Shown: one piece after another, positions 32,637 to 42,642 of the stretch
Layout: the number at the start of each line of letters is the position of its first letter
Numbering within the stretch: the first letter of the stretch is position 1
Source of the DNA: Periplaneta americana
Lineage: Eukaryota; Arthropoda; Insecta; Blattodea; Blattidae
Reading direction: 5' to 3'
Assembly (NCBI RefSeq): GCF_040183065.1
Contig: NC_091130.1
Span: 24,555,859-24,619,858, forward strand
DNA: 64,000 bases
Program-made: the position numbers and the translations under genes
Notes under the pieces: generated by a model
Seen by the model: only the letters and a program-made list of their open reading frames with translations
Database searches by the model: none
What the model was told of the DNA's origin: nothing

Positions 32637-32741
32637 GAGCCTATAATGGTAGTAATTACGACGCGAGTATGTTTGTTTATGAAACGAGCGCAAGCGAGTT
32701 TCATAATTTTCATGCCAGCGTCTTAATTACCATTATAGGCG
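32637..32741. repeat. Inverted repeat, about 35-bp arms
   Basis: CGAGCCTATAATGGTAGTAA (about 32637) is mirrored near 32741 (complement TCGCCTATAATGGTAATTAA). Between them lies GAAACGAGCGCAAGCGAG. Confidence 0.65.
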
Positions 32742-32756
32742 AGTTTCATACGACTT

Positions 32757-33273
32757 TTTATGCTCGACCATATTTCTAACTTGAAATTATTCAGAAGTAT
32801 TCATGTTATGGTTATGTAAGTGAGGAGTGGAACTGACCTGAATTGTGAGATGTGCGTATTGATTTTTTCCGAAACACGAATGTCATTGACCTTGATATAA
32901 TCTAGAGAATAACGTGAAGATTAGGCTTGATATAACCTGGAAATTGATTTAGAATTGAAAAATGAGATGACAAATTGAATTTATTTGAATATTATTTACA
33001 ATTAACGCTAATTATTATAGTAACAGAACATAACCTTCTGCGACAGTATTGGATTTCCAGCCTCCGTGACTTTTCGCTAATTGTCTTTCGATTGCATATC
33101 CGAGAATAATCGATACTTGCGGTTTTATAATGGTACAATCAGTACAAAGGTGATTTCTCATTGGCTGAACAACTGAATTATAATGAATAGGTGTACTTTA
33201 ATGAGGTGCATTAAAGGGTTACTACAGGTGTATAATTAGGCCTACTACATTTCGGCATGGTCGAGCATAAATT
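32757..33273. mobile_element. Non-coding element with TTTATGCTCGACCAT ends
   Basis: TTTTATGCTCGACCAT near 32757 is mirrored near 33273 (GGTCGAGCATAAA). The spacing is about 515 bp. No coding content; target duplication unclear. Confidence 0.5.
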
Positions 33274-33469
33274 TTTTTCTTACTTAAAAATAGGCACTAA
33301 CGTCGAAATAGGCATTTTAGGCACTATAAAACCTTTTTATTTATACTTATATATCCATGAAAAATGTAAATATTAAATCTCAAGCCTGTACGTGTCAAGG
33401 AAAAAAAACAGATGATCAGAGACACAATCTCTCAAAGCATTGCCATACAATAATACTTTTCAATTTTCT

Positions 33470-33690
33470 TAAAAATGCTATAGAAATAAGCGTTTGATAA
33501 CAAAATGTTCAGAAAAAAGTTGATCGTTTTTGTGCGTAATATTAGAGTCCGATAAAAAAAAAAGTTGATCTTAAAATCACCTTGGTAACCTCCACTAAAT
33601 TCAATATAGCAACACTGTTTTTCCCTTTAAACGAACAAACGTGTTTTTTCTAAATAAGCAGCAGCACAATTGAAAGAACACACTGTATAA
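33470..33690 (-). repeat. Dispersed repeat G, copy 2
   Basis: Complement matches copy 1 (29541): TTCGTTTAAAGGGAAAAAC, TTTAGTGGAGGTTACCAAG, TTTTAAGATCAACTT. Confidence 0.5.
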
Positions 33691-33711
33691 TATCTATATC
33701 ACGATACCGAG

Positions 33712-33780
33712 TAGCAGCAGCAGTAGTAGTAGCAATAGTAGTAGTGGAAGTGGTGGTGATAGTAACGTTAGTGACAGTGA
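33712..33780. repeat. AGC/AGT trinucleotide repeat
   Basis: AGCAGCAGCAGTAGTAGTAGC grading into GTGGTGGTGATAG units; degenerate trinucleotide repeat. Confidence 0.85.
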
Positions 33781-33829
33781 TATTGGCTAAATTTTATTTA
33801 ATGATGTTTTCAACCACAGAGACTGTACA

Positions 33830-34030
33830 ACGACGAAATTGAACGTGGGCGAGACTGGCCTACAAATTTTGCCTTAAGTTTCCTTCTCAAGGTCCTTTTA
33901 CGTGCCGTAAATCTACTACACGGGACACTCAACTTTGCTTCCAACCCTGTGGAAGAATTTTAATGTCCTTTTGAAGTCCCTAACCGTCACCCGTTTTGAA
34001 CTAGGGTTCAAGCCACAATCGCATTTGTAA
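33830..34030 (-). mobile_element. Degenerate SINE-like fragment
   Basis: Complement of CCTTTTACGTGCCGTAAATC resembles the GGCATGTAAAAGAACTC part of SINE family C, and the complement of GAACTAGGGTTCAAGCC supplies a weak B box. Old and uncertain. Confidence 0.35.
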
Positions 34031-34076
34031 CGTTTTTCTACTCGACTTCTAAAAATGCAACAAACTTTCAATACAA

Positions 34077-34283
34077 ATGTGCAAAAATGCGGCAATCACA
34101 TTGAACTTCAGAAACGAAGATGGTAAGGGAGAAACTGAAATCAGAGATGTGCATGAACTAATCAGTTCTGGAGAATCTGAATTTAAATTAAATGCTAATG
34201 GCATCGGCAATGTTCAAAAAGGTATTGAGCAATACATGTTCAAGAATGGATTTCAAACAGTTGGTACAATTCATGTAAGTTAA
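34077..34283 (+). other. Unrecognised coding-like segment with a 5' splice site
   Basis: A 68-codon frame reading NEDGKGETEIRDVHELISS, FKLNANGIGNVQKGIEQYMF and GFQTVGTIH. The composition looks protein-like, not low complexity. After ATTCAT comes GTAAGT (34276-34281), a strong splice donor, and AACTTCAG near 34107-34114 could be an acceptor. It could be an exon of a host gene or of a transposon. I do not recognise the protein. Confidence 0.3.
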
Positions 34284-34388
34284 GTGAACAATTTCTTCTA
34301 ATTGATTTATATAATTCGATCGCATACTGTAAATTGTGGGCAAGGATTTAGTTGCATGAATGTTGTAAAGAGTGAAATTAGAAACCGC

Positions 34389-34862
34389 AGTTATATTACC
34401 GGTTGTTCTGTATGATTGTGAAACTTGGACTCTCACTTTGAGAGAGGAACATAGGTTAAGGGTGTTTGAGAATAAGGTGCTTAGGAAAATATTTGGGGCT
34501 AATAGGGATGAAGTTACAGGAGAATGGAGGAAGTAACACAACGCAGAACTGCACGCATTGTATCTTTCATCTGACATAATTAGGAACATTAAATCCAGAC
34601 GTTTGAGATGAGCAGGACATTTAGTACGTATGGGCGAATCCAGAAATGAATATAGAGTGTTAGTTGGGAGGCCGGAGGAAAAAGACCTTTGGGAAAGCCG
34701 AGACGTAGATGGGAGGATAATATTAAAATGGATTTGAGGGAGGTGGGATATGATGATAGAGACTGGATTAATCTTGCACAGGATAGAGATCGATGGTGGG
34801 CTTATGTGAGGGCGGCAATGAACCTGCGGGTTCCTTAAAAGCCATTTGTAAGTAAGTAAGTA
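34389..34862 (+). mobile_element. LINE family 1, copy G
   Basis: Starts at GCAGTTATATTACCGG and ends TTGTAAGTAAGTAAGTAAGT. It has a stop in the EWRKLHN region (AGTAACACAAC) and a base loss near 34678, so it is a pseudogene. The long minus-strand open frame over it is only its shadow. No clear target duplication. Confidence 0.9.
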
Positions 34863-35204
34863 AGTAATGTATAAAAAAACTGTCTTTCTCTGAGCTGAGA
34901 CTTCTTGTTTACCAAACGAATGTGAGACTTCGTGGAACAATGGAAGGGAACAAGAGGCGGTGTATGGAGAATAATATGTATGCGTGTGCACAGATCAGGT
35001 TTAAGACTAGGATGGCGTTTTACTGTCCTTAACGGGCGTGCCTGATCAACTTAATTAGAAGTAGGAGTAATTAAACAGGACTGTCGCAGGAATTTATAGC
35101 AACAAAAATATATACGTTTCAACTGCATACATAACGAACCTCTCAACAGCTCAATCCACGCTTTGACAGCGGTTCGCAATTCAGGGAGCACGATCCTATC
35201 TTAT
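34863..35204. other. No recognisable feature
   Basis: Mixed composition; no motif. Confidence 0.4.
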
Positions 35205-35655
35205 GTATGTGTAGACCTACGTACAATATGTACTATTCTCCTTTTGACTTCTTGGCAGCAGCTCATGTTACTACTTATAGTACACCCAAGTATTTGAAGC
35301 TGTCCACTTGCTCTACTGCCTCATTTAGAATTCCCAAGTTTACCTTCTTTACTTTTCTTCCTATAACAATGGTCTTCATCTTACTGGCATTTATCTTCAT
35401 CCCATACTGCTCACAGCTGTCATTTAGCTCCTGTAGCATATCCCTTAGTATCATCTCCTCTTCTGCTAACAACGCCATATCATCAACAAATATTATACCT
35501 TTTATTTTTCTTCCTCCTACTATCACTCCTCCCATGTTCTGAAAACAGTTCTTCACTAAATCCTCCATGTAAGTGATAGGGTAGGTGATAAAGGACATCC
35601 TTGTCGTACTCCTCTTCCTATTTCACTTCCTTCTGACATTTCTTCTCCTATCCTG
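35205..35655 (-). pseudogene. LINE family 2: RT fragment, copy 1
   Basis: Minus-strand translation has EDLVKNCFQNMGGVIVGG, then IIFVDDMALLAEEEMILRD (the RT box usually FADD, here FVDD), ELNDSCEQYGMKINASKMK and VEQVDSFKYLG. These are RT motifs around the catalytic aspartates. A small deletion near 35585 breaks the frame upstream of YMEDLVKN. An AATA-rich microsatellite (35659-35706) follows the truncated 5' edge. Confidence 0.8.
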
Positions 35656-35763
35656 ACTAAATAAATAGATAAATAAATAAATAAACAAAGAAAATAAATA
35701 AATAACTTTATAAGTTTTGCAATTAAGTGCATGGGAAATCAGAATATGGGGCTGAAAATCTGC

Positions 35764-36111
35764 TTAGTTTGGCAACAACTCATCGTTCATTACATCCACA
35801 TAATGAGATTCCGCATCGTGATATACGTACGATAACAAGTTTCTACAACGTGTAACTTCAACATTATTTTCCATGATATATTTTATCCAACTATCTGGAG
35901 TCCAACTCGGCCTTAGGGCTACTCCAAAATAATTGTCGTCTACAATACCTGACCGATAGTTCTGCCGGGAATGTATAAATAATTTATTAACACACTGTAC
36001 ATAAAGCACAAGCAAAATAGAGGACAAAAAATCCTTGTGTATATTTGATGTGTGTTGTCGCATGCAACAGTAATTCATAAGCAGGACTTGTACGCATTTG
36101 TCTCCTTTCAC
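35764..36111 (-). other. Unrecognised 115-codon open frame
   Basis: Translates to sequences such as QNYRSGIVDDNYFGVALRPS and TPDSWIKYIMENNVEVTRC, with balanced composition and several Cys. It begins with a non-ATG codon in the reading given and I see no homology or motif. It could be a decayed transposon protein or chance. Confidence 0.2.
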
Positions 36112-36439
36112 TTGTAGCTGCTGATGTCATTTCGCAGAGAGAGAGATGGGATTCGATAAGGGTAATTATACCGCAAGGCTCTCAGCTTTTGTGTACCGAA
36201 CTAATTCATCTGCAGGAGAGAGAAAATGAGGGGAGGTCTTATCACAGTATCAGTATTGTGAAGGCGAAAATATGATAGAGGATTTATGGAAGTCTTTTGG
36301 TTTGTAAGAGAAGACCACGTTTAGAAATGTTGTTTTAATGAAATCCATACAAAGTTAAAGACGTTCAATAGTAAATTAAAAAACAAAAATTGAACATTGC
36401 ATCAAACAATTACCAATTACCTTCGATTGCTCTTAACGT

Positions 36440-37201
36440 ATTTCTTCTCAAAATCTGAGAAAAGCATTGCGTGAAGATTCTTTTCATCAATGGAGCAAAT
36501 TGAGAAATAAAGGTTTGGGAGTTGTTTTCTATTCTCACTGGAAGAAAGGTAATGCGTGGATCTCAACTAAAAAGGGAATTTCGAGTAGTCAGTGGACGCA
36601 AGCCATTAAGATGAACTGTAATACAACACCTGTACGTACTCTCCCTGGTAGAACTCTTGACTCAACCCGTTGCAGAAGATGCGACGAGCAAGAAACGCTT
36701 CCTCACGTCTTGGGTTTCTGCCATCATGGAGAATTGCTCCGAGTCAACAGACATAATACGGTTCGTTCTCTCATCGCAGCTTCAATCCGTCAGAATGCTT
36801 CCTATGAGGTTTATGAGGAGGTTGGTTGCGTCTCTTCTGATGGCTCTACTAGACGTGCTCATATCATCATAATTGATCGGCAGAAGGATAAGGGTGTCAT
36901 TCTTGATCCCACAATCCGTTTTGAGATGCATGAGCAACAGCCACAAGAGATGTGTCGTGAAAAACAAGTCATATATGAGCCTTGTTGTCAGCATCTTGGA
37001 GCACAATACCACATCACACATTGGATAGATTTTGGGCTCATGTTCGGTGCCCGTGGCACGATCCCACGTGAGACTTTAAATCAACTGAAACAATTTAAAA
37101 TTTCTGTTGCAACGATTGATGCCATAGGATCTCATGTGTTAAAATCATCCTTAGCTATAATTAGTAATCATTTGTACTCAAGTAACTTTTATTGTAAATG
37201 A
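36440..37201 (+). CDS. R2-type LINE C-terminus (zinc knuckle and REL endonuclease), open
   Basis: A 244-codon open frame (first Met at 36467), open upstream to about 36440. Residues 69-85 form CRRCDEQETLPHVLGFC, the C-x2-C-x7-H-x4-C knuckle found before the restriction-like endonuclease (REL) of R2/R4/NeSL-type LINEs, followed by HGELLRVNRHN. The REL core is RRAHIIIIDRQKDKGVILD (129-147) with DPTIRFE at 147-153. These domains nick target DNA to prime reverse transcription. In relatives I would expect an Asp where His132 stands, so catalytic loss is possible (inference). The RT domain is absent upstream. Most LINE remnants here are riddled with stops; this one is not. Confidence 0.7.
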   Translation: MSSQNLRKALREDSFHQWSKLRNKGLGVVFYSHWKKGNAWISTKKGISSSQWTQAIKMNCNTTPVRTLPGRTLDSTRCRRCDEQETLPHVLGFCHHGELLRVNRHNTVRSLIAASIRQNASYEVYEEVGCVSSDGSTRRAHIIIIDRQKDKGVILDPTIRFEMHEQQPQEMCREKQVIYEPCCQHLGAQYHITHWIDFGLMFGARGTIPRETLNQLKQFKISVATIDAIGSHVLKSSLAIISNHLYSSNFYCK

Positions 37202-37654
37202 TTTCCTATGATTTCTTATCATTTATCTTACTGCTTTTTTTTCTTTCAAATTGTCACATAATTGTTTTTAATCATTATTCATTGTGAATTGATTAGTAGG
37301 CAGATCTATCGAACCCTTATTTAGGGCGGATTTTTTTAAATTCTACAGTTAACCAATTTCCCAAAATAAATAATTTCTATATATTCTAAACATCGTAGGG
37401 TATATTGAGGTGCGGGTTGAAAACTACCGATGCTGAGAATGTGATATATTCTTCCTCATGTTATGTCAAACATGTTTCGCAGCTATTACATTCTTTTGTC
37501 ATGTTATGAAAGCTGAAACTGTCTAACTTGATTACATTGGCGCATCGCACTGAACTACAATAAATGCGAAGCAATGATATTTACTTTGTGACATCCTCAC
37601 AGTCTAGTATAGGCTATACAGTCGTGAAGCTCAATACGTAGTAAATATGCAAAC
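37202..37654. other. No recognisable feature
   Basis: AT-rich. It probably includes the 3' untranslated end of the R2-type element, whose limit I cannot see. Confidence 0.4.
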
Positions 37655-38139
37655 ATTAGATATATATTTTAATGTAGCTACCGAAGTACATATGATATTT
37701 CCATGCAGATATTCTGCGTCATCATACGATGAAAGAGTAATGGATCGGAGAAAAACTCTCTCCGGCACCGGGATTTGAACCGGGTTTCCAGCTCTACTTG
37801 CTGATGCTTTATCCACTAAACCACACCGGATACCACCCGGTGTCGGACAGAATTGTCTCAGTTTAAGTTCCAACTCTTGGGTTCCCCCTAGTGGCCCCCC
37901 TCTGCACTACGTCATAGGTGTCTATGAACGTGGGACTAAAGTCCACACATGTGCTGAGGTGCACTCGTTATGAGTGACTAGTTGGCCGGGATCCAACGGA
38001 ATAAGCGCCGTCTTAAATCACGAATATATTTTAATGTACCGAAGTACATATGATATTTCCATGCAGATATTCTGCGTCATCATACGATGAAAGAGTAATG
38101 GAACGGAGAAAAATTCTCCCCGGCACTGGGATTTGAACC
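37655..38139 (-). repeat. tRNA-like repeat units on the minus strand (one full, one partial)
   Basis: Two minus-strand units of the 383-bp family, with unit starts (complement of CTCCGWTCC) at about 37750 and 38108, period 358 bp because of a 25-bp deletion near 38020. The second unit breaks off inside the tRNA-like T arm (near 38139), where a plus-strand unit begins. Confidence 0.85.
37761..37830 (-). tRNA. tRNA-like sequence, anticodon position GTA, minus strand
   Basis: Complement of the 16.2-kb type: acceptor TCCGGTG/TGCCGGA, anticodon loop AAGTAGA, T arm one base short. A further decayed member of the family. Confidence 0.35.
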
Positions 38140-38295
38140 CGGATTGGAACTTAAACTGAGACAATTCTGTCCGACACCGGGATGGGTGTTCGGTGTGGCT
38201 TAGTGGATAAAGCATCAACACGTAGAGCTGAAAACCCGGGTTCAAAGCCCGGTGCCGGAGAGAATTTTTCTCCGTTCCATTACTCTTTCATCGTA
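38083..38295. repeat. Inverted tRNA-like units, about 57-bp arms
   Basis: Arms 38083-38139 (minus orientation) and 38239-38295 (plus orientation). The junction near 38140 joins GGGATTTGAACCCG to the plus-strand body GATTGGAACTTAAACTG. Confidence 0.85.
38189..38259 (+). tRNA. tRNA-like sequence, anticodon position GTA, plus strand
   Basis: 71 nt: acceptor TTCGGTG/TGCCGGA, D stem GCTT/AAGC, anticodon loop ACGTAGA, T arm CCGGG/CCCGG perfect, then GAATTTTTCTC. One pair is lost in the anticodon stem. Confidence 0.4.
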
Positions 38296-38299
38296 CAAA

Positions 38300-38956
38300 C
38301 CATTAGATAGTTGCTCACCACTAGGATCGCTAATATCGCCTCATTACAGGCAATGCAAAATAGTACCGTCACAGTCTATTGTTTCTAAGAACTCAAGCTT
38401 CGTGACTGTATATAGTAGACTGTGTCGTCCTGCTAATCCTCCATGCATAAATCTTTCGACCAACGTGAGACCGTGGAAACCAAAGGATGAAGTTGTAAAA
38501 CATCTTGGAGTGCACTTAGATCGCCGTCTATCATGGAAACATCACATCAACAACAAACTTAAATTGGCCTACTCAAGACTCGCTAAATTATATCCGCTCC
38601 TCAACAAGAAATCATTTCTAAAGCTACAAAATTGCATGCTACTTTACACATCTCTATTACGACCTCCACTGCTTTATGCCTGTCCTGTCTGGGGAGGAGC
38701 TGCAATAAGTGAAATTAAACACATCCAGTCATTTCAAAATAAAGTCCTACGAATTTGACTCTATTCTCCTTGGTTTGTCCGTAACAGCCAACTACACAGA
38801 CAAACTGGTATTGACACAATCAAACAGTTTATTCATTCACAAGCTAAGAAGTTCTATAACAACCTAGAAAATGTTCCAGGCGCCATCCACTACTCTCTCG
38901 GAAGGAAGTCCACATTTCCCACCAGAATCAAGAGCCGACTTCCAATGGACCTCATA
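38300..38956 (+). pseudogene. Jockey-like LINE RT C-terminus
   Basis: Plus-strand translation contains DEVVKHLGVHLDRRLSWKHH, RLAKLYPLLNKKSFLKLQN and LRPPLLYACPVWGGAA, classic Jockey-clade motifs, then an in-frame stop at 38756-38758 and more coding (PWFVRNSQLHRQTGIDTI). Interrupted by LINE family 1 copy H, with its likely 3' tail at 39491-39680. Confidence 0.75.
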
Positions 38957-39490
38957 TATTTACTTACTTACAAATGGCTTTTAAGGAACCCGAAGGTTCA
39001 TTGCCGCCCACACATAAGCCCGCCATCGGTCCCTATCCTGTGCAAGATTAATCCAGTCTCTATCACCATATCCCACCTCCCTCAAATCCATTTTAATATT
39101 ATCTCCCCATCTACATCTCGGCCTCCCTAAAGGTCTTTTTCCCTCCGGTCTCCCAACTAACACTCTATATGCATTTCTGGATTCGCCCATTCGTGCTACA
39201 TGTCCTGCCCATCTCAAACGTCTCGATTTAATGTTCCTAATTATGTCAGGTGAAGAATACAATGCGTGCAGTTCTGCGTTGTGTAACTTCCTCCATTCTC
39301 CTGTAACGTCATCCCGCTTAGCCCCAAATATTTTCCTAAGCACCTTATTCTCAAACACCCTTAACCTATGTTCCTCTCTCAGAGTGAGAGTCCAAGTTTC
39401 ACAACCATACAGAAGAACCGGTAATATAACTGTTTTATAAATTCTAACTTTCAGATTTTTGGACAGCAGACTGGATGATAAGAGCTTCTC
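38957..39490 (-). mobile_element. LINE family 1, copy H, nested in a Jockey-like LINE
   Basis: The best-preserved coding copy of the C-terminal part: about 165 codons open on the minus strand ([19 protein letters not shown] through RAYVWAAMNLRVP) with no stop. The 3' end is TTACTTACTTAC-tailed at the left. CTCAT-like words at both edges may be a weak target duplication. Confidence 0.85.
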
Positions 39491-39680
39491 ATTATAATCA
39501 AAATTTATCATCACACCAACCTATGTAAATAATTATTTATTAACAATAAATTATTTTTGTTCATTGAGGAGCCCAATCTAGGCTGCCCTCAATTCATTGT
39601 CATATATTATATTTATATTTTTAGAAATGATCTGTATAGCGCTAAATGCGCTGATCTATCAATAAATTGTTAAAAAAAAA
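39491..39680 (+). mobile_element. Probable Jockey-like LINE 3' end
   Basis: Contains CTGTATAGCGCTAAATGC and ends TCAATAAATTGTTAAAAAAA. The same CTGTATAGCGCTAAATGC plus AATAAAT tail is found at 54544-54590, which suggests a shared LINE 3' end. Confidence 0.5.
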
Positions 39681-40023
39681 CTTGATTACAATATCTTCAA
39701 AGTAACTAGAAAATTTGTTTTAAACGAGTATCGTTATATAATATGAGATGTACAATACAGATGTTTTGCTATAAACCAAAGAAAGTGGGGAATTATAATG
39801 TTTTGAACACTACTGTATATTAGGCCTACATTTGTACTATGCTATAGGTTATACACTATTTCATTTAAATTATAATGCATTTTAAATCAAGCCTGTTCAA
39901 CTGGTGGATCTGGACAGTATATTTTTCGGCCAGTGACATATAAGACACATTTTTTTTTTAAATCAGCATACGTCATCCAAAATTTCCTTAAATATGATCT
40001 GACCTAAATTAAGTAAAACAAAA
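39681..40023. other. No recognisable feature
   Basis: AT-rich, no motif. Confidence 0.4.
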
Positions 40024-40042
40024 TTTAATTATTATTTGCTGT

Positions 40043-40530
40043 TTATAAAACAGTTATATTACCGGTTGTTCTTTATGGTTGCGAAACTTGGACTCTCACT
40101 TTGAGAGAGGAACATAGGTTAAGGGTGTTTGAGAATAAGGTGCTTAGGAAAATATTTGAGGCTAAGAGGGATGAAGTTACAGGAGAATGGAGAAAGTTAC
40201 ACAACGCAGAACTGCACGCATTGTATTCTTCACCTGACATAATTAGGAACATTAAATCCAGACGTTTGAGATGGACAGGGCATGTAGCAGGTATGGGCGA
40301 ATCCAGAAATGCATATAGAGTGTTAGTTGGGAGGCCGGAGGGAAAAACAACTTTGGGGAGGCAGAGACGTAGATGGGAAGATAATATTAAAATGGATTTG
40401 AGGGAGGTGGGATATGATGATAGAGACTGGATTGATCTTGCTCTTGATAAGGACCTATGGCGAGCTTATGTGAGGGCGGCAATGAACCTCCGGGTTCCTT
40501 AAAAGCCAGCAAGCAAATATTTGCTGCTAT
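40043..40530 (+). mobile_element. LINE family 1, copy I
   Basis: 133 codons open (40101-40502). The body ends AAAAGCCAGCAAGC. A 19-bp direct repeat, TTTAATTATTATTTGCTGT, lies at 40024-40042 and 40531-40549. It is probably the target duplication, with about 20 bp of irregular tail before the right copy. Confidence 0.85.
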
Positions 40531-40624
40531 TTTAATTATTATTTGCTGTACAGTATTGTTTATCATATACTTTCAACGTAATATATTATTGTACAGTAGA
40601 TGAACTAGAGAAACTGATATATAT

Positions 40625-40709
40625 ATAGGGTGAACCGAAAGTAATGTCAATTTCAAGGGGTTTTTGAGATATTTGAAACAAAAACGCTTCTAGAATTTTG
40701 TTCGTTTTT
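40625..40709 (+). repeat. Fragment of a TAGGGTGAACCGAAAGTAA repeat
   Basis: TATAGGGTGAACCGAAAG is a start I associate with small mariner-type insect repeats. It is cut off where the next SINE inserted. Confidence 0.3.
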
Positions 40710-40719
40710 GCTTCCTTTT

Positions 40720-40908
40720 TTTAAGTAGGTTATTTTACGGCGCTTTATCAACATCTTAGGTAATTAGCGTCTGAATGAGATGAAGGCGATAATGCTGGTG
40801 AAATGAGTCCGGGGTCCAACACCGAAAGTTATCCAGCATTTGCTCATATTGGGTTGAGGGAAACCCCCGGAAAAAACCTCAACCACATAACTTGCCCCGA
40901 CCGGTTTA
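40720..40908 (-). mobile_element. SINE (family B), headless, with target duplication
   Basis: On the minus strand: GTTTTTTCCGGGGGTTTCCC, CACCAGCATTATCGCCTTC, and ATAAAGCGCCGTAAAATAAC at the 3' end. The tRNA head is missing. Flanked by GCTTCCTTTT at 40710-40719 and 40909-40918. Confidence 0.7.
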
Positions 40909-41219
40909 GCTTCCTTTTCGGGATAAAAATTACACTGGCCAACAAACTTTTTGTTGGATTTCTATCAACAGCTGTTATTAACTAATCTTTGGGTGATGAT
41001 TTTAGATCTGAGGTTAGGTTTTTTCTGAAAGCTCTGGGTTTTTTTTGCAATCGATATACAGTATATCAAAATTTCAATTTTCATTTTTTCGCATTTACTT
41101 TATAGCGTATGTGGAGAGATATTTGATTAAACTGTCTTAAAATTAGCTGGACAATAAAGATAATATATTCTAATTTTTTTCAGTAATACAAACTGAAACA
41201 CATACACTCATAAACTCTC

Positions 41220-41933
41220 TTATGGGGTTAGGTACAACTTACAGCAGTAATTTTTTTGGAAATATTCAACATATTTTCCTCCGTTACTGTATCTTGTAGA
41301 ATAATGAAAATTGGTATGTGTAAAACACTGTCCTTCTATATGAAAAAAATATATTTTTACAATTAAAAAAAATATTTATATATATTTTTTTACAAATTCA
41401 GAATGGTGGCAGTTCACTGTGTAGTAATGAACCATTTTCCTCATAACTCATAAACTTGTTAACTTTTCATGTTCTTTCTCTTTTATTTTATTACTAAAAC
41501 TCATGTTTACAATATAATGCTCTTTCAACTACATTCGTTAATAAATATTTTTTTTTATTTTGTGTTAGAAGAAGGTACTGATAGTTGACCATTTTTAAAT
41601 GAATTTACTTTTTATCACAGAATCTATCTTGCATCATATTGTAGATATAGCATGCATAAATACGCACAAAAAATTTCATGAAAGCATGTTGCATAATTTT
41701 TTAGTTATGTGGGAAACGCTTCATCACTGCACAGTGAAATGAATTTTGAAAAAAAAAAAAAAATGTAAATAATTTTTTTAAATCGTAAAAATATTTTTTT
41801 TTTTTTTCATATAGCGGAAGAACAGTGTTTTACACATGCCAATTTTCATTATTGTACAAGATACAGTAATGGAAGAAAAAAATATTGAATATTTCCAAAA
41901 TTTTACTGCTGTAAGCTGTACCTAACCCCTTTA
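41220..41933. mobile_element. TTAA-type DNA element 3 (same family as 24361)
   Basis: Ends GGGGTTAGGTACAACTTACA (left) and, on the complement, GGGGTTAGGTACAGCTTACA (right), with inverted ends of about 130 bp. The outer tetranucleotides are TTAT and TTTA, altered from TTAA. Non-coding. Confidence 0.75.
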
Positions 41934-42484
41934 AAATTAGCTGATTAATAAAAATTCTGCGCTGTATCAGGATACGCAATGTCCCAATTTAGGAAACAAA
42001 AGTATAGTTGTGTTAGTTTGAATGTTTGATTTTTGTTTTGGTTTAAAAAGTAAAAGTCTGGGTCTAAGATAAGAGAAGCAATAAATTAATGAAGGAATTT
42101 GCTCTTTATATGAAGCGACATTCGGAAATTTATTATTCCCAGCTCACAACAAATGCTTCACTATGTTTTGCTTAAAGTGTATTGTACGCATTTATTACCA
42201 CTGTAATATTGAAGAACTTGTCATTACAAATCAAACGAGAGTTCACACAAATGTGTAGCTGCTCTCCATGCCGAGATATTACTGAGAGTGGCTGCGGGGT
42301 ACTGGTAATTTTATACACAAATTCGGAACCATCACGCCCGTAACGAGGGGAGGTGACGTGATTGGTTAACTAGTAACAACATTAGAATTCGGCTGTGGTT
42401 CGTAACATTTGAATTTCTGACATATTTTGTTTCACCATGAATCCAGGAACGGCTGGCCATACTTGGTGCGACGAAAGATGTATT
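41934..42484. other. No recognisable feature
   Basis: Mixed composition; no motif. Confidence 0.4.
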
Positions 42485-42642
42485 TTACACAATAGTAATA
42501 TACGTTACAAGAGCGGTATGTTGACGTTTTCATGGTCGAGGAAAAGAATGAAAAAGCGAAACGTAGTTGAGCTTTTTTAATTTCCGAGAACATGAAAACA
42601 AACATACCGCTCGTGTATCATACATTATTTTGTGCGAAGATC
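42485..42642. repeat. Inverted repeat, about 55-bp arms
   Basis: AGAGCGGTATGTTGACGTTT near 42510 is mirrored by the complement CGAGCGGTATGTTTGTTTTC near 42617; outer parts ACACAATAGTAATATACG and the complement of its partner also match. Confidence 0.65.

Larger units (their letters stand above)
31801..33345. mobile_element. Possible hAT-like element shell
   Basis: GGCATTTTAGGAGCTTAAAA near 31831 and GGCATTTTAGGCAC near 33311 resemble each other, as do further AATAGGC words. No outer ends or target duplication were fixed, so this is only a suggestion. An SINE and a smaller TIR element lie inside. Confidence 0.2.

Noticed and set aside
34188..34991. 267-codon minus-strand frame
   Set aside because: Longest minus-strand frame here, but it lies antisense to LINE copy G on the plus strand. 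The same antisense peptide appears opposite other copies of the LINE.
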